64,000 nt of DNA from positions 1 to 64,000 of the forward strand of contig JAAYDY010000042.1 in assembly GCA_012729015.1 (NCBI GenBank). The letters run 5' to 3'. The notes under the pieces are model-generated. The model was not told the origin of the DNA. It did not search any database and saw nothing but the letters and a program-made list of their open reading frames with translations. This stretch comes from Phycisphaerae bacterium (lineage in GTDB: Bacteria; Planctomycetota; Phycisphaerae; FEN-1346; JAACEH01). The position numbers and the translations under genes were made by a program. This document shows, piece after piece, positions 23,629-35,073 of the stretch (the first letter of the stretch is position 1; each line of letters begins with the position of its first letter).

Positions 23629-24006
23629 CTACACGCGGCGGCGCTTCTTCGGGCGGCACCCATTGTGGGGAATCGGCGTCACGTCTTCGATGCTGACGAC
23701 GCGCAGGCCGGCAGCCTGCAACGCCGTGACGGCCGACTCGCGTCCCGAGCCGGGTCCCTTGACGCGGACCTCGACCTCGTTAACGCCCGACTTCTTCGCC
23801 TTGTCGGCACACGACTCGGCGGCGCGCTGGGCGGCAAACGGCGTGCTCTTGCGGCTTCCCTTGAAGCCGACGGTGCCGCCGCTGTCCCAGCAGATGACCT
23901 CGCCGTTCGGATCGCAGACGGTGACGATCGTGTTGTTGAAGGTCGCCTTGACGCTGACGATCGCCTTGGCCAGGCTGCGCCGAGCGCGTTTCTTCGATTT
24001 CACCAT
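23629..24006 (-). CDS. rpsK: 30S ribosomal protein S11
   Basis: Platform protein of the small subunit, 125 aa. Family blocks are present: [47 protein letters not shown] and the tail [18 protein letters not shown]. The ATG at 24006 gives MVKSKK; a TTG 15 bp upstream is less likely. Confidence 0.97.
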   Translation of the reverse strand: MVKSKKRARRSLAKAIVSVKATFNNTIVTVCDPNGEVICWDSGGTVGFKGSRKSTPFAAQRAAESCADKAKKSGVNEVEVRVKGPGSGRESAVTALQAAGLRVVSIEDVTPIPHNGCRPKKRRRV

Positions 24007-24078
24007 AACGCATGTCCCCAAGCAGTTGACTGTCGCCGGCTGTCAGCGGGGCGCGTGGGCCCCGCCGCCGGCGCGAAC

Positions 24079-24462
24079 CTACTTATTCTCCTTGACGCCC
24101 TTCTTGCCGGCCACGGTCTTCTTCTTGCCCTTGCGCGTGCGGGCATTGGTCCGCGTGCGCTGCCCGCGAACGGGCAACCCGCGGCGGTGCCGAAGGCCAC
24201 GATAGCACTGAATGTCGCGCAGACGCGCGATGTTCTGAGCCACCTGGCGCTGCAAATGCCCCTCGACAACGCACGTGCGGTCGATGAGGCCGGCCAGGCT
24301 GGAAATCTGGTCGTCGGTCAGTTCCTTGGCCTTCGTGGTCGGATCCAGCCCGGCTTCCTCGCACAGCCGCTTGGCCGTGGCGTGGCCGATGCCCCTGATG
24401 TAAGTCAGGGAGATCGAGATCCATTTTTCGTTCGGAATATCGACGCCCGCGATACGTGGCAT
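24079..24462 (-). CDS. rpsM: 30S ribosomal protein S13
   Basis: Head protein contacting the P-site tRNA and 50S bridge B1, 127 aa. It starts PRIAGVDIPNEKWISISLTYIRGIG and has the conserved CYRGLRHRRGLPVRGQRTRTNARTRKG-type tail (shown here in parts). Normal length; follows rpmJ by 20 bp. Confidence 0.97.
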   Translation of the reverse strand: MPRIAGVDIPNEKWISISLTYIRGIGHATAKRLCEEAGLDPTTKAKELTDDQISSLAGLIDRTCVVEGHLQRQVAQNIARLRDIQCYRGLRHRRGLPVRGQRTRTNARTRKGKKKTVAGKKGVKENK

Positions 24463-24482
24463 CCTTCACCTCCGGTTCAGAA

Positions 24483-24596
24483 TTATCCCTGCCGCTGCTT
24501 GTGGCGGGGGTCAGTGCAGATCACTCGCACGACGCCTTTGCGCCGCACGATTCTGCAGTTCTCACAAATCCGTCGAACACTCGTACGCACTTTCAT
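24483..24596 (-). CDS. rpmJ: 50S ribosomal protein L36 (zinc form)
   Basis: The smallest ribosomal protein, 37 aa, stabilising 23S rRNA. Zinc ligands are C11, C14, C27 and H32 (CENC ... CTDPRH), so this is the zinc-type C+ form. The start is the ATG at 24596. It lies between infA and rpsM, the usual place. Confidence 0.97.
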   Translation of the reverse strand: MKVRTSVRRICENCRIVRRKGVVRVICTDPRHKQRQG

Positions 24597-24667
24597 GTCA
24601 ACTCCCCTTCCCCGCCGCATTGCCGTCGTCGCTCTGCGGTCGGCGAACGTGCCCTCATTCGAGACCG

Positions 24668-24880
24668 TCAGCCGCGATACACGATTCGGCCCTTGGTCAG
24701 ATCGTACGGCGACATCTCGATCGTCACCTTGTCGCCCGGCAGAATGCGGATGAAGTGCATCCGCATCTTGCCCGACACATGGGCCAGAATCTTGTGCCCG
24801 TTCTCCAGTTCCACGCGGAACATGGCGTTGGGCAACGCTTCCCTGACGACTCCCTCGATTCTGATCGCGTCTTTGGCCAT
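24668..24880 (-). CDS. infA: Translation initiation factor IF-1
   Basis: Single OB-fold factor of 70 aa that occupies the 30S A site during initiation. It begins [20 protein letters not shown] and ends [11 protein letters not shown], covering the full family length. The ATG at 24880 is chosen over an upstream one that would add 12 Arg/Gly residues. It lies 32 bp after map. Confidence 0.97.
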   Translation of the reverse strand: MAKDAIRIEGVVREALPNAMFRVELENGHKILAHVSGKMRMHFIRILPGDKVTIEMSPYDLTKGRIVYRG

Positions 24881-24912
24881 AATCCCTTCGTGTCCACCCC
24901 GCCGCCGCCCGT

Positions 24913-25695
24913 TCACGCATCGAGCCGCGTCAGGATATCCGAACCGCCGCCGACCACGGCGATCGTATGCTCAAAATGCGCCGATGGCTTGCGGTCCGCC
25001 GTCACGACCGTCCATCCGTCCGACAGCACCGACACCTTGTGAGTGCCCATATTGACCATCGGCTCCACCGCCAGCGTCATGCCCTCTTCCAGAAGAATGT
25101 CCTGGCGGAGCAAGTCGCGGCAGACATAGTTCGGCAACTTCGGATCCTCGTGCATCTCTGCCCCGATGCCGTGACCCACAAAGTCGGTCACCACGGAGAA
25201 CCCGGCCTGCTGCACGTGCCGCTGCATCTTTCCGGCCACGGCGGACCAGAGAATCCCGGGGCGAATCGTCTCGGCCGCAATCGCCAGGGCCTCGCGGGTC
25301 ACGTCGATGAGCCGCTGACGCTGATCGCTGACCTTGCCGACCGGCACGGTCATCGCCGCATCGCCGCAGAATCCGTCCACGCGGACCCCGACGTCGAACG
25401 ACACGATATCGCCCTCGGCGACGGCCTGGTCACCCGGAATGCCGTGCACCACCTGCTCGTTCACCGAGACGCAGACGGTCGCCGGGAACGGGACGCCACC
25501 GCCGTAGTGCGGATAGTTCTTAAAGAGCGACACTGCGCCGCGGGCCGCGATGATCTCGGCGGATCGCAGCTCAAAGTCCATCGTCCGCGTGCCGGGCACG
25601 CACATCTCGGCCAGCCTGGCCAGAATCTCCGCCACGATCCGCCCGGCGGCCCGCATCGCATCAATCTCGGCGGCATTCTTGCGGCTTATCGCCAT
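24913..25695 (-). CDS. map: Type I methionine aminopeptidase
   Basis: Removes the N-terminal methionine from new proteins; 260 aa. The five metal ligands are visible: the two Asp of [18 protein letters not shown], the His of [12 protein letters not shown], and the Glu of [10 protein letters not shown] and of FEHTIAV. No zinc-finger extension. It lies between adk and infA, the classical spc-operon location. Confidence 0.97.
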   Translation of the reverse strand: MAISRKNAAEIDAMRAAGRIVAEILARLAEMCVPGTRTMDFELRSAEIIAARGAVSLFKNYPHYGGGVPFPATVCVSVNEQVVHGIPGDQAVAEGDIVSFDVGVRVDGFCGDAAMTVPVGKVSDQRQRLIDVTREALAIAAETIRPGILWSAVAGKMQRHVQQAGFSVVTDFVGHGIGAEMHEDPKLPNYVCRDLLRQDILLEEGMTLAVEPMVNMGTHKVSVLSDGWTVVTADRKPSAHFEHTIAVVGGGSDILTRLDA

Positions 25696-25718
25696 GGAGG
25701 CCTCGTGCGGCTCTTCAC

Positions 25719-26363
25719 TCAGACATTCAACGCCGCGAAGACCCGCTGGCGGACCTCCTCTGGCGTTCCGTCGGCATTCACCTGCTTCAGAATGCCCTTC
25801 GCCTGGTAGTACTGCACCAGGGGCGCCGTGCTCCTGAAGTAGACGTCCAGCCGCTGCTTCACCGTCTCCGGCTTGTCGTCGTCGCGCTGGTACAACTCAC
25901 CGCCGCACCGGTCGCACACGCCCTCGGCCTTCGGCCTGAGCGTAACCAGGTGGTACGAGGCGCCGCACTGGCGACACATCCGCCGCCCTGCCATGCGGTC
26001 GGCAATCTTCTCGGCCGCAATGTCCAGATTCAGAGCCACGCGGAGCTTCTGCCCCTTGGCACCGAGCTCGCGATCCAGGCTCTCGGCCTGAGCCAACGTG
26101 CGGGGAAACCCGTCCAGCAGGTATCCGCTTGCACAATCGTCCCGCGACAGCCGGCCCACGACAATTTCCGTCGTCAGATCATCCGGCACCAACTGCCCAG
26201 CGTTGACGAATTCCTTCAGCTTCTTGCCAAGTTCCGTCCCGGCATTCATCTCGCCGCGGAAGATGTCGCCGCTGGAAATGTGCGGCACAGACAGCTTCTC
26301 GCTGACGTCCTTGGCCTGGGTCCCTTTGCCGGCTCCCGGCGGTCCGAGCAAGACGATTCTCAT
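25719..26363 (-). CDS. adk: Adenylate kinase (zinc-lid type)
   Basis: Interconverts ATP + AMP and 2 ADP; 214 aa. P-loop GPPGAGKGTQA at the N-terminus, AMP-binding SSGDIFRGE and GFPRTLAQAE. The LID has CRQCG and CDRCGG, four cysteines that would bind structural zinc. The ATG at 26363 (MRIVLLG) is preferred over an upstream start that would add 32 low-complexity residues. Confidence 0.97.
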   Translation of the reverse strand: MRIVLLGPPGAGKGTQAKDVSEKLSVPHISSGDIFRGEMNAGTELGKKLKEFVNAGQLVPDDLTTEIVVGRLSRDDCASGYLLDGFPRTLAQAESLDRELGAKGQKLRVALNLDIAAEKIADRMAGRRMCRQCGASYHLVTLRPKAEGVCDRCGGELYQRDDDKPETVKQRLDVYFRSTAPLVQYYQAKGILKQVNADGTPEEVRQRVFAALNV

Positions 26364-26430
26364 GGCAGCCCCTGTATCTCCAGCCGGTGCCGCGCCCGAA
26401 ACTCCAGGTGCCTGCGTCCCGGAAGCCGTT

Positions 26431-27804
<1,374 letters not shown>

Positions 27805-27807
27805 CAG

Positions 27808-28260
27808 TTAGACAACCTCACAAGAGCCTCCGGCGGACACGATCTTGGCTTCGGCACTCTTCGAAAACTTGCCGGCCTTGACAGTGAGCGACTTCGTCAA
27901 CTCGCCGTCACCCAGAATCTTCACGTTGATCTCGCCTGGACCCCGGACAAGACGCTTCTTGCGAAGCTGCGGCACATCGACCACGTCGCCGCCCTGGAAG
28001 TACTCTTCCAGATCGCCGACGTTGACCACGACATACCGCTTGGTGAAGTTGGCGTTATTGAACCCGACCTTGGGCAACCGACGGAACAACGGCATCTGGC
28101 CGCCTTCGCGGACGATCGACTGCTGGTTGCCGCCAGCGCGGCTCTTGGTGCCCTTCTGCCCGCGGCCGCTGGTCTTGCCCAGGCCCGAACCGGTGCCTCG
28201 GCCGACGCGTTTGCGCCTCTGGCGACGGCTGTTCAATTGGCGAACTTCGGTCAGATTCAT
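27808..28260 (-). CDS. rplO: 50S ribosomal protein L15
   Basis: Late-assembly protein of the large subunit, 150 aa. N-terminal RRQRRKRVGRGTGSGLGKTSG and GGQMPLFRRLPKVGF are diagnostic. The ATG at 28260 is the family start. It follows rpsE by 38 bp, with no rpmD (L30) between them. Confidence 0.97.
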   Translation of the reverse strand: MNLTEVRQLNSRRQRRKRVGRGTGSGLGKTSGRGQKGTKSRAGGNQQSIVREGGQMPLFRRLPKVGFNNANFTKRYVVVNVGDLEEYFQGGDVVDVPQLRKKRLVRGPGEINVKILGDGELTKSLTVKAGKFSKSAEAKIVSAGGSCEVV

Positions 28261-28298
28261 CGGTGATCCTCCTGATCCGCAACGCGGCGGATCGTCAT

Positions 28299-28826
28299 TC
28301 ATTCAGACGCCTGGGTCGAGCCCGCCGCCACCGTCTCGATCTTGATGTCGCGGAGTTGCTCGATGTCTTCCTGCAGCCGCAACTGAAGCAGCCCGTCCAG
28401 TGCCGCCTTGGTCAGATTGACCGGATTGTTGCTGCGGTACGACTTCGACAGGATGTTGTGGACGCCGGCAGCCTCCAGCACCGCCCGAACGGCGGCCCCG
28501 GCGATGACGCCCGTGCCGGGCCCGGCCGGCCGCAGGAACACCTGCGCCGCCCCGTGACGCCCCATCACCGCATGGGGAATCGTGTCGCCCTTCAGACGCA
28601 CGTTCACCAGGTTCTTGTGAGCGTCCTTGGTGCCCTTCTCGATCGCCTGAAGGACGCCGTTGGCCTTGCCGTAGCCGATGCCTACGCGACCGCGGCGGTC
28701 ACCCACGACCACCAGGGCCGAGAAGGAAAACCGACGCCCGCCCTTGACGACCGTAGCGCACCGGTTGATCCGGACTACGGTCTCTTCAAACGACGGGGCA
28801 TCCGCAAAATACGTTTCTTTCGCCAT
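28299..28826 (-). CDS. rpsE: 30S ribosomal protein S5
   Basis: Body protein acting in mRNA unwinding and decoding fidelity, 175 aa. The double-stranded RNA-binding half contains [18 protein letters not shown] and [11 protein letters not shown]; the C-terminal half has [19 protein letters not shown]. Normal length. Confidence 0.97.
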   Translation of the reverse strand: MAKETYFADAPSFEETVVRINRCATVVKGGRRFSFSALVVVGDRRGRVGIGYGKANGVLQAIEKGTKDAHKNLVNVRLKGDTIPHAVMGRHGAAQVFLRPAGPGTGVIAGAAVRAVLEAAGVHNILSKSYRSNNPVNLTKAALDGLLQLRLQEDIEQLRDIKIETVAAGSTQASE

Positions 28827-28867
28827 GCTCAGGTTCCTGATTCCTCGGTCTGACGGTCACTTCGGGG

Positions 28868-29236
28868 CTACAGATGCAGCCCGCCTTCGCGCGCGGCGTC
28901 GGCCAGAGCCTTGACGCGCCCATGGTACTTCCGGCCGCTTCGGTCGAACGCAACTTTCGCGATGCCCTTGGCCTTGGCCTTTTCCGCGATCAGCTTGCCG
29001 ACGGCCTGCGCCGCCGCCTTGCCCCACGTGGACTTGCCTGCCTGCTGCACCTCCGGCGACAACGTGCTGGCCGCCGCCAGCGTGGCACCGCTCAGATCGT
29101 CGATGATCTGGCAATAAATGTGCTTCAGCGTCCGGACCACGCACAGACGCGGACGCGCCGGCGTTCCGACCACCTTGCCTCGCACACGCCGAGCCCGACG
29201 CTGCAACGGAGTTCGCTTGATCACTTTCGACAGCAT
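28868..29236 (-). CDS. rplR: 50S ribosomal protein L18
   Basis: 5S rRNA-binding protein, 122 aa. Family features are [34 protein letters not shown] and the ending [21 protein letters not shown]. Lies between rplF and rpsE. Confidence 0.97.
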   Translation of the reverse strand: MLSKVIKRTPLQRRARRVRGKVVGTPARPRLCVVRTLKHIYCQIIDDLSGATLAAASTLSPEVQQAGKSTWGKAAAQAVGKLIAEKAKAKGIAKVAFDRSGRKYHGRVKALADAAREGGLHL

Positions 29237-29295
29237 ACTCGCCTGCTCCTGCGGCTCGCGTCACGAGCCGATCCGCCTTAAGTTCCCTGTTTCGA

Positions 29296-29850
29296 TCAAC
29301 CGCCGGTACCCGCAAACGCCTTGCCGGCCTTGCGACGGACCACCTCGCCGCGATAACGGATGCCCTTGCCCAGGTACGGCTCGGGCTTGCGCGTGGCACG
29401 AATCTCGGCCGCCAACTCGCCCACCGCCTGCTTGTCGCACCCCTTCACCACGACCACCGTCGGCGTCGGAACCTCCACCTTCAGGTGATCCGGAATCTGG
29501 AACTCCCGCGTATCGGCGTACCCGACCGTCAGCAGGAGCTTCTTGCCCTGCAACTTGGCTTCGTAGCCGCGGCCGACGATTTCCAGGCCCCGCTCGTACC
29601 CCTTGGTCACGCCTTCGACCATGTTGGCCAGCAGCGCCCGCGTCATGCCGTGGTACGCACGCGTCTGACGCTCGTCGCCCTTGCGCGTCACGACGATCTG
29701 CTTCGCAGCCGCGTCGTAGGCCACCGTCACCTCGGGCCGATGCTCGTACGCGAGCGTCCCGAGCTTGCCCTTGATGGTGACCTTGCGGCCGGCCACCGAG
29801 ACTTCCACGCCGTCCGGCACAGCGACAGGTTTCTTGCCGATTCGCGACAT
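29296..29850 (-). CDS. rplF: 50S ribosomal protein L6
   Basis: Protein near the factor-binding centre and sarcin-ricin loop, 184 aa. It starts SRIGKKPVAVPDGVEV and has both L6 domains; the end motif PEPYLGKGIRYRGEVVRRKAGK is intact. Confidence 0.97.
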   Translation of the reverse strand: MSRIGKKPVAVPDGVEVSVAGRKVTIKGKLGTLAYEHRPEVTVAYDAAAKQIVVTRKGDERQTRAYHGMTRALLANMVEGVTKGYERGLEIVGRGYEAKLQGKKLLLTVGYADTREFQIPDHLKVEVPTPTVVVVKGCDKQAVGELAAEIRATRKPEPYLGKGIRYRGEVVRRKAGKAFAGTGG

Positions 29851-29870
29851 CGTTGAATCCTCTCCTGCAC

Positions 29871-30269
29871 TTAGCAGACCGTACAGATCAGCTCACCACC
29901 GACGTTCATGCGGCGGGCCTGACGGTCGCTGACCACACCCTTGGACGTGCTCAGGATCGTGATGCCCAACCCGTCCAGCACGGGCGTCACGTCGCTGATG
30001 GCACGGTAGATCCGGCAACCGGGCTTGCTGACCCGACGGATCTCGCGGATCACCTGCTCTCCGTCCGGGCCGTACTTCAGGAAAACACGCAGGATGCCCT
30101 GCTTCTCGTCCGCAATCTCCTCGACCCGCAGGATGAAACCTTCCTGCTGCAACACGCCGGCGATGCCGCGGTTGACTTTCGAGGCCGGGATGTCCACCGA
30201 GATGCGCTGCACGCGGGCCGCATTGCGGATGCGCGTCAGCATGTCGGCTACCGGGTCACTCATGCTCAT
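29871..30269 (-). CDS. rpsH: 30S ribosomal protein S8
   Basis: 16S central-domain binder that in other bacteria also represses the spc operon, 132 aa. DPVADMLTRIRNAARV and the C-terminal GITILSTSKGVVSDRQARR are diagnostic. The first of two ATGs (30269) is chosen because AAGGAG lies 6 nt before it. Confidence 0.97.
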   Translation of the reverse strand: MSMSDPVADMLTRIRNAARVQRISVDIPASKVNRGIAGVLQQEGFILRVEEIADEKQGILRVFLKYGPDGEQVIREIRRVSKPGCRIYRAISDVTPVLDGLGITILSTSKGVVSDRQARRMNVGGELICTVC

Positions 30270-30314
30270 GCCAAACTCCTTTTCGTCTTCCGGTGGTTCG
30301 CCCCGGAGGTTGCC

Positions 30315-30500
30315 TCACCAGGACGCCTTCCGAACGCCGGGGATCACGCCGTCGTGGGCCATCTTCCGGAAGCAGATGCGGCAGACGCCGAACTTGCGAT
30401 AGACGGCCCGCGCCCGCCCGCACAACCCGCAGCGACGAACGCGCCGCGTTGTGAACTTCGGCGTCCGCTTGATCTTCTCCCAATGTCCCTTGGTTGTCAT
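30315..30500 (-). CDS. rpsN: 30S ribosomal protein S14, zinc type
   Basis: Small (61 aa) zinc-dependent S14. Ligands are C24, C27, C40 and C43 (CGLC ... CRIC). The long zinc-free S14 form is not present here. Start ATG 30500. Located between rplE and rpsH as usual. Confidence 0.97.
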   Translation of the reverse strand: MTTKGHWEKIKRTPKFTTRRVRRCGLCGRARAVYRKFGVCRICFRKMAHDGVIPGVRKASW

Positions 30501-30523
30501 AGAGTTACCAGCCTTCCAAAGAC

Positions 30524-31069
30524 TCAATCCTTGCGGAACGGCATGCCGAACTTCTCCAGCAGCCGATACGATTCCTGGTGGTTACGCGAGCCGGCGATGC
30601 AGAACGTGATGTTCATGCCCTGCTGGAACTCCACCTTGTCGATGTCGATCTCCGGGAAGATCAACTGCTCGCTCACACCCATGCTATAGTTGCCCTGACC
30701 GTCGAACCCGCGCGGGTTCAGACCGCGGAAGTCGCGAATACGCGGAATGGCCACGTTGATCAGCCGGTCCAGGAACTCGTACATCCGCTGCTTCCGCAGC
30801 GTCACCTTCAGGCCGGTCTCCACCCCTTCCCGCACCTTGAACGCCGAGACGCTCTTGCGCGCCTTGCAGAGGACCGGTCGCTGCCCGGTGATGGCCGCCA
30901 CCTCGTCGGCGGCGCTGGTCAGCCGCTTCTTCTCGACCATCGCCTGCCCGATGCCCATCGAGATGACCACCTTCGTCAGCCGGGGCAGACTCAGGGCGTT
31001 GTCGCGGCCCAACTCCTTCGCGAGCTGGGGGACGATTTCGTTCTTGTAGCGTTCCAACAACCGTGCCAT
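30524..31069 (-). CDS. rplE: 50S ribosomal protein L5
   Basis: 5S rRNA-binding protein contacting P-site tRNA, 181 aa. [51 protein letters not shown] are present. Normal length. Confidence 0.97.
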   Translation of the reverse strand: MARLLERYKNEIVPQLAKELGRDNALSLPRLTKVVISMGIGQAMVEKKRLTSAADEVAAITGQRPVLCKARKSVSAFKVREGVETGLKVTLRKQRMYEFLDRLINVAIPRIRDFRGLNPRGFDGQGNYSMGVSEQLIFPEIDIDKVEFQQGMNITFCIAGSRNHQESYRLLEKFGMPFRKD

Positions 31070-31081
31070 ACCTTAGGGTCC

Positions 31082-31429
31082 TTATTTCTGCTTCGAGACC
31101 TTGCTGAGCACCGCGTCGCACTTCTTGCAATAGCGGACCTTCACGCCGTCCTCGCCGATGCGATAGCCGACTCGGACGCCCTGGTTGCACTTCGAACACA
31201 CGGGCATCACATTGCTCATGTCAATCGGCGCTTCGATGTCCAGGCGGCCGCCCTGCGGGTTCTTCCGGCTCGGACGAACGTGCTTCGACACGACGTTCAC
31301 GCCCTCGACCAGAACCTTGCCCTGCTTCGGCATGACCTGCAACACCGTGGCCATCCGCCGACGGGTCGCGCCCTGCGACGCGTCCTCCCCGGCAATGATC
31401 TCCACCAAATCGCCTTTGCGGATACGCAT
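31082..31429 (-). CDS. rplX: 50S ribosomal protein L24
   Basis: Assembly initiator with a KOW motif (KGDLVEIIAGEDASQ), 115 aa. The C-terminal part carries two CxxC pairs (CSKC and CKKC), a likely zinc ribbon found in many non-proteobacterial L24 proteins. Start ATG 31429 gives MRIRKGD. Confidence 0.97.
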   Translation of the reverse strand: MRIRKGDLVEIIAGEDASQGATRRRMATVLQVMPKQGKVLVEGVNVVSKHVRPSRKNPQGGRLDIEAPIDMSNVMPVCSKCNQGVRVGYRIGEDGVKVRYCKKCDAVLSKVSKQK

Positions 31430-31452
31430 GTGCGCTCTCCTGCCTGAGCCTT

Positions 31453-31839
31453 TCAAACCACCTCGCTGGCCAGCGAGATGATCTTCATGTAGTTCTTCTC
31501 GCGAAGCTCGCGAGCCACCGCCCCGAAGATGCGCGTCCCGCGGGGCTCCTGGTTCTCATTGATCAGCACGATGGCGTTGCGGTCGAACCGAACGTACGAG
31601 CCGTCCGGCCGCCGAAGCGGGTTCTTCGTCCGAACCACCACCGCCTTGACCACGTCGCCCTGCTTGGCTTCGCCGCCCGGGATGGCCTTCTTGATCGACG
31701 CCACCACCACATCGCCGATGCCCGCCGTCTTGCGCGTGTACTTGCCCGTGGAGGTCGACCCCTTCAGCACGCGGATCACCATGGCCGTCTTGGCCCCGGT
31801 ATTGTCCGCCACGTCCACATACGTTTCCTGTTGAATCAT
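31453..31839 (-). CDS. rplN: 50S ribosomal protein L14
   Basis: Intersubunit-bridge protein, 128 aa, a few residues longer than the common 122. Conserved [33 protein letters not shown] and [17 protein letters not shown] are seen. Confidence 0.97.
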   Translation of the reverse strand: MIQQETYVDVADNTGAKTAMVIRVLKGSTSTGKYTRKTAGIGDVVVASIKKAIPGGEAKQGDVVKAVVVRTKNPLRRPDGSYVRFDRNAIVLINENQEPRGTRIFGAVARELREKNYMKIISLASEVV

Positions 31840-31865
31840 CCTGCATTCTCCCGGAGTCCGACCGG

Positions 31866-32132
31866 TCAGACCTTCTTGGCCTTCTCGACGATCCTGACCA
31901 GACGCCAGTGCTTGGTTTTGCTCAGCGGACGCGTCGGCCGGATGACCACGCGGTCGCCGTCCTCGGCCTCGTTGCGCTCGTCGTGCACGTGGAACACGCT
32001 CTCACGACGCAGATACTTGTCGTACTTCTCGTGCTTCACCATGCGGCGCACCACGACCGTCACGGTCTTGTTCGCCTTGTGCCCGCTGACGACGCCTTCG
32101 ATGAGCTGATCCTGTTTCCGACTTTCGTTCAT
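31866..32132 (-). CDS. rpsQ: 30S ribosomal protein S17
   Basis: OB-fold 16S binder, 88 aa. [37 protein letters not shown] and [19 protein letters not shown] fit the family over its full length. Confidence 0.97.
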   Translation of the reverse strand: MNESRKQDQLIEGVVSGHKANKTVTVVVRRMVKHEKYDKYLRRESVFHVHDERNEAEDGDRVVIRPTRPLSKTKHWRLVRIVEKAKKV

Positions 32133-32147
32133 ACCCTCTGACTCTCC

Positions 32148-32357
32148 TTAGGCCGTCGCCGCCTGGGCCTTCAGCTGACGCTCGCGGATCACCGTCTTGA
32201 TGCGGGCCACGTCGCGACGAAGCTTCTTCAGCTCGCTCGTGGCCTCGATCTTCTCCGTCGCGCCCTGCGTTCGCATGTCGAACAGCCGACGCTCGATCTC
32301 TCGAAGCTCGATGACCAGCTGGTCGTCCGAATGCTCGCGAATCTCTTTGATCTTCAC
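32148..32357 (-). CDS. rpmC: 50S ribosomal protein L29
   Basis: Helical exit-tunnel protein that helps dock trigger factor and SRP, 69 aa. Begins KIKEIREHSDDQL with the family FDMRTQGATEKIE core. Start is GTG (32357), supported by GGAGG 8 nt upstream. Confidence 0.96.
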   Translation of the reverse strand: MKIKEIREHSDDQLVIELREIERRLFDMRTQGATEKIEATSELKKLRRDVARIKTVIRERQLKAQAATA

Positions 32358-32373
32358 AGCTGCCTCCGCTGAC

Positions 32374-32793
32374 TCAAAGACCGTGCCGACGCGTCACAAA
32401 CCGCGTCTTGATCGGCATCTTATGGCTGATGCGGGCCAGGGTCTCTTTCGCCATGTCCTCGCTCACGCCGGCCACCTCGTACAGCACCTGCCCCGGCTTG
32501 ACCGACGCCACGTAGAACTCCGGCTCGCCCTTGCCCTTGCCCATACGCACTTCCAGGGGCTTCTTCGAGATCGGCTTGTGCGGGAAGATGCGAATCCACA
32601 GCTTCCCTTCGCGGTGCATGTGGTGCGTCGCCGACACGCGGCCCGCCTCGATCTGCGTCGCACGGATCCAGCCCGCCTCGACCGCCTGGAGACCGTACTC
32701 TCCGAAGGCCACGAAGTTGCCGCGCGTCGCGTTGCCGCGGATGCGACCTCGCTGACTCTTGCGGAACTTGATCCGTTTAGGCATCATGGCCAT
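32374..32793 (-). CDS. rplP: 50S ribosomal protein L16
   Basis: A-site-region protein of the large subunit, 139 aa. [19 protein letters not shown] and [18 protein letters not shown] are diagnostic. The first ATG (32793) has GAGGAGG 9 nt upstream and lies 17 nt inside rpsC, so the two genes overlap and are probably translationally coupled. Confidence 0.97.
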   Translation of the reverse strand: MAMMPKRIKFRKSQRGRIRGNATRGNFVAFGEYGLQAVEAGWIRATQIEAGRVSATHHMHREGKLWIRIFPHKPISKKPLEVRMGKGKGEPEFYVASVKPGQVLYEVAGVSEDMAKETLARISHKMPIKTRFVTRRHGL

Positions 32794-33430
32794 CAGCGGC
32801 GCCCTCCTCGTACTGCCCCTTGTAGATCCACACCTTGATTCCGATGGCCCCGTACGTCGTGTAGGCCTCGGTCAGTGCATAGTCAATGTTGCTCTGCAGC
32901 GTCTGAAGCGGAATCGAGCCCATGCTCTGCTTCTCGCAGCGGCTCATCTCCGCCCCGCCCAGGCGACCCGACAACTGAATTTTCACGCCCAGCGCGCCGC
33001 TCTGCATCACGCTCTCGGCCCGCATCCGCATCACCCGCCGGAATGCCTGCCGCTTCAGCAACGCGTCGGCAATCGCCTCGCCCACCAGCAACGCGCTGGT
33101 GTCCGGGTTCTTGATCTCCTGAATCGACACGGCCACCCGACGGCCCGTCAACTCTTCGAGCTGCTCGCGGAGCTTGTCCACCTCGGCGCCCTTGCGGCCG
33201 ATGATCAGCCCAGGACGAGCCGTATGCAGCACCACCTTCACTTCTTCCCGCGTCCGCTCAATTTCCACTCGCGGGATGCCGGCGTAACGGTAGTTGTCCT
33301 TCACGAACTTGCGAATCCGGCTGTCCTCGATCAGCAGATCGCCGAAGATCTTCTTGCCGGCATACCAACGGCTCTTCCAATCTTCGACGATGCCGGTACG
33401 GAACCCAATTGGATTGATCTTCTGACCCAT
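32777..33430 (-). CDS. rpsC: 30S ribosomal protein S3
   Basis: mRNA-entry-channel protein with helicase role, 217 aa. Starts [13 protein letters not shown]; the KH domain motif [16 protein letters not shown] is intact, and the C-terminal [22 protein letters not shown] block is present. Overlaps rplP. Confidence 0.97.
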   Translation of the reverse strand: MGQKINPIGFRTGIVEDWKSRWYAGKKIFGDLLIEDSRIRKFVKDNYRYAGIPRVEIERTREEVKVVLHTARPGLIIGRKGAEVDKLREQLEELTGRRVAVSIQEIKNPDTSALLVGEAIADALLKRQAFRRVMRMRAESVMQSGALGVKIQLSGRLGGAEMSRCEKQSMGSIPLQTLQSNIDYALTEAYTTYGAIGIKVWIYKGQYEEGAADGHDA

Positions 33431-33442
33431 AGTCTCTGCTTC

Positions 33443-33781
33443 CTAGAGTGCGCTCGCCTGATCCAGCGTGACGATAATGTGACAGGTCCGATGACGCAGA
33501 ACGTCGGCCCGGCCGCGGCCGCGAGCCCACACACGCTTGGCCATTGGCCCCGCGTCCACGCGAGCCTCCGACACGACCAGCTCGTCCACGTCGGCTTCCA
33601 GCTCGTCGGCGTTCGACAGGGCTGAACGGACCACCAGACGCGTCAACTGAGCGGCCCGCTGCGGCTGGAACTCCAGCACATCCAGCGCCTTCTGAACCGG
33701 CAGTCCGCGAATCGTGTCCACTACCAAGCGAGCTTTCCTCGCCGAGATAGGAGCATATCTGTGTTTCGCTGTGTACGGCAT
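33443..33781 (-). CDS. rplV: 50S ribosomal protein L22
   Basis: Exit-tunnel protein, 112 aa. YAPISARKARLVVDTIRG and RVWARGRGRADVLRHRTCH (loop and C-terminal strand) are seen. The ATG at 33781 (MPYTAKHRY) is the family start. Confidence 0.97.
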   Translation of the reverse strand: MPYTAKHRYAPISARKARLVVDTIRGLPVQKALDVLEFQPQRAAQLTRLVVRSALSNADELEADVDELVVSEARVDAGPMAKRVWARGRGRADVLRHRTCHIIVTLDQASAL

Positions 33782-33839
33782 TGTCTTGCTCTCCGCGGTC
33801 GTCCACACAGTGCAGCCCGCAACCCGGGCCGCTCAACGG

Positions 33840-34142
33840 CTACTTGGCGCCTGCCGGCCCGGAGGCGGCAGAGGCGGCACTCCTTCCGCCCGAGTGCCCT
33901 CGGAACACGCGCGTCGGCGAGAACTCGCCCAGCTTGTGCCCCACCATGTCTTCCGTGACATACACCTTGTGGAAGATCTTCCCATTATGCACTTCGAACG
34001 TATGCCCGATGAACTCCGGTGCGATCGTCGAGCTCCGTGCCCATGTCCGAATCGGCTGCTTGTCACCGGTCTGAGCCATCCGCTCAACCCGCTTCAGCAG
34101 CTTCGCGTCAACATACGGACCCTTCTTCAGCGAACGTCCCAT
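33840..34142 (-). CDS. rpsS: 30S ribosomal protein S19
   Basis: Head protein paired with S13, 100 aa. [38 protein letters not shown] and [14 protein letters not shown] are diagnostic. Slightly longer C-terminus, rich in Gly, Ala and Ser. Confidence 0.97.
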   Translation of the reverse strand: MGRSLKKGPYVDAKLLKRVERMAQTGDKQPIRTWARSSTIAPEFIGHTFEVHNGKIFHKVYVTEDMVGHKLGEFSPTRVFRGHSGGRSAASAASGPAGAK

Positions 34143-34190
34143 AGGGTGTCCTCACGCCGCCGGCCCCGAAAGACCGCCCGGCTCTTTGCC

Positions 34191-35045
34191 TTAGCCGACC
34201 TTCAACTGACCGTACCGCCGACTGCGACGGCGACGGATGATGTTCCGGTTCGTCGGATTCCGACGACGACGCGTGCGGCCGCCCTTGGCCAGCTTCCCCG
34301 TCGGCGAGCACGGATGCCGACCGCCGCCGCTGCGACCCTCGCCGCCGCCCATCGGATGGTCCACAGGGTTCTGCGACGTGCCACGCTGATGCGGCTTGCG
34401 CCCCAGGTGACGCACGCGGCCTGCCTTGCCCCACCGAACGTTCTGGTAGTCGCTGTTGCCGACCTTCCCGATCGTCGCACGGCAGTTGATGTTCACGCGA
34501 CGCATTTCGCCCGACGGCATGATCAACACGGCCGTCGATCCTTCCTTGGCTGCCAGCGTCGCCCCAAGACCCGCCCCGCGCACCAACTGGCCCCCGCGGC
34601 CCGGATGAAGCTCGATGCAGTGAACCTCAAGACCCTGCGGAATGTTGCGAAGGATCGCCGCGTTGCCCACCTTCGGCTCCACGCGGTCGCCGCTGACGAC
34701 CTGCTCACCAACCTTCAGCCCTTCCGGGCACAGGATGTACCGCTTCTCGCCGTCGGCATAGTGCAGCAGCGCGATGCGGCAATTCCGGTTCGGGTCGTAC
34801 TCAATCGCAGCCACCTTCGCCGGCACATCCATCTTGTCCCGGCGGAAATCGACCTGGCGATACAGCTTCCGGGCGCCGCCGCCGCGGAACCGCGACGTCG
34901 TGAAGCCCCCGTTGTTGCGGCCGCCGGACTTCTTGATGCGCCGACGCAGGCTCTTCTCGGGGCTGCTCCGCGTTACGTCGGAGAAGTCCTGGACGCTGCT
35001 GCGACGACGGGCCGGGCTCGTCGGTCTGTAGGTCTTGATTGGCAT
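34191..35045 (-). CDS. rplB: 50S ribosomal protein L2
   Basis: Largest 23S-binding core protein, needed for subunit joining and peptidyl transfer, 284 aa. MPIKTYRPTSPARR, GRNNGGFTTSRFRGGG, NPVDHPMGGGEGRSGGGRHP (with the essential His region) are present. Confidence 0.98.
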   Translation of the reverse strand: MPIKTYRPTSPARRRSSVQDFSDVTRSSPEKSLRRRIKKSGGRNNGGFTTSRFRGGGARKLYRQVDFRRDKMDVPAKVAAIEYDPNRNCRIALLHYADGEKRYILCPEGLKVGEQVVSGDRVEPKVGNAAILRNIPQGLEVHCIELHPGRGGQLVRGAGLGATLAAKEGSTAVLIMPSGEMRRVNINCRATIGKVGNSDYQNVRWGKAGRVRHLGRKPHQRGTSQNPVDHPMGGGEGRSGGGRHPCSPTGKLAKGGRTRRRRNPTNRNIIRRRRSRRYGQLKVG

Positions 35046-35073
35046 CGTTCGATCCTCTGGCGCCTCGGCCCTC

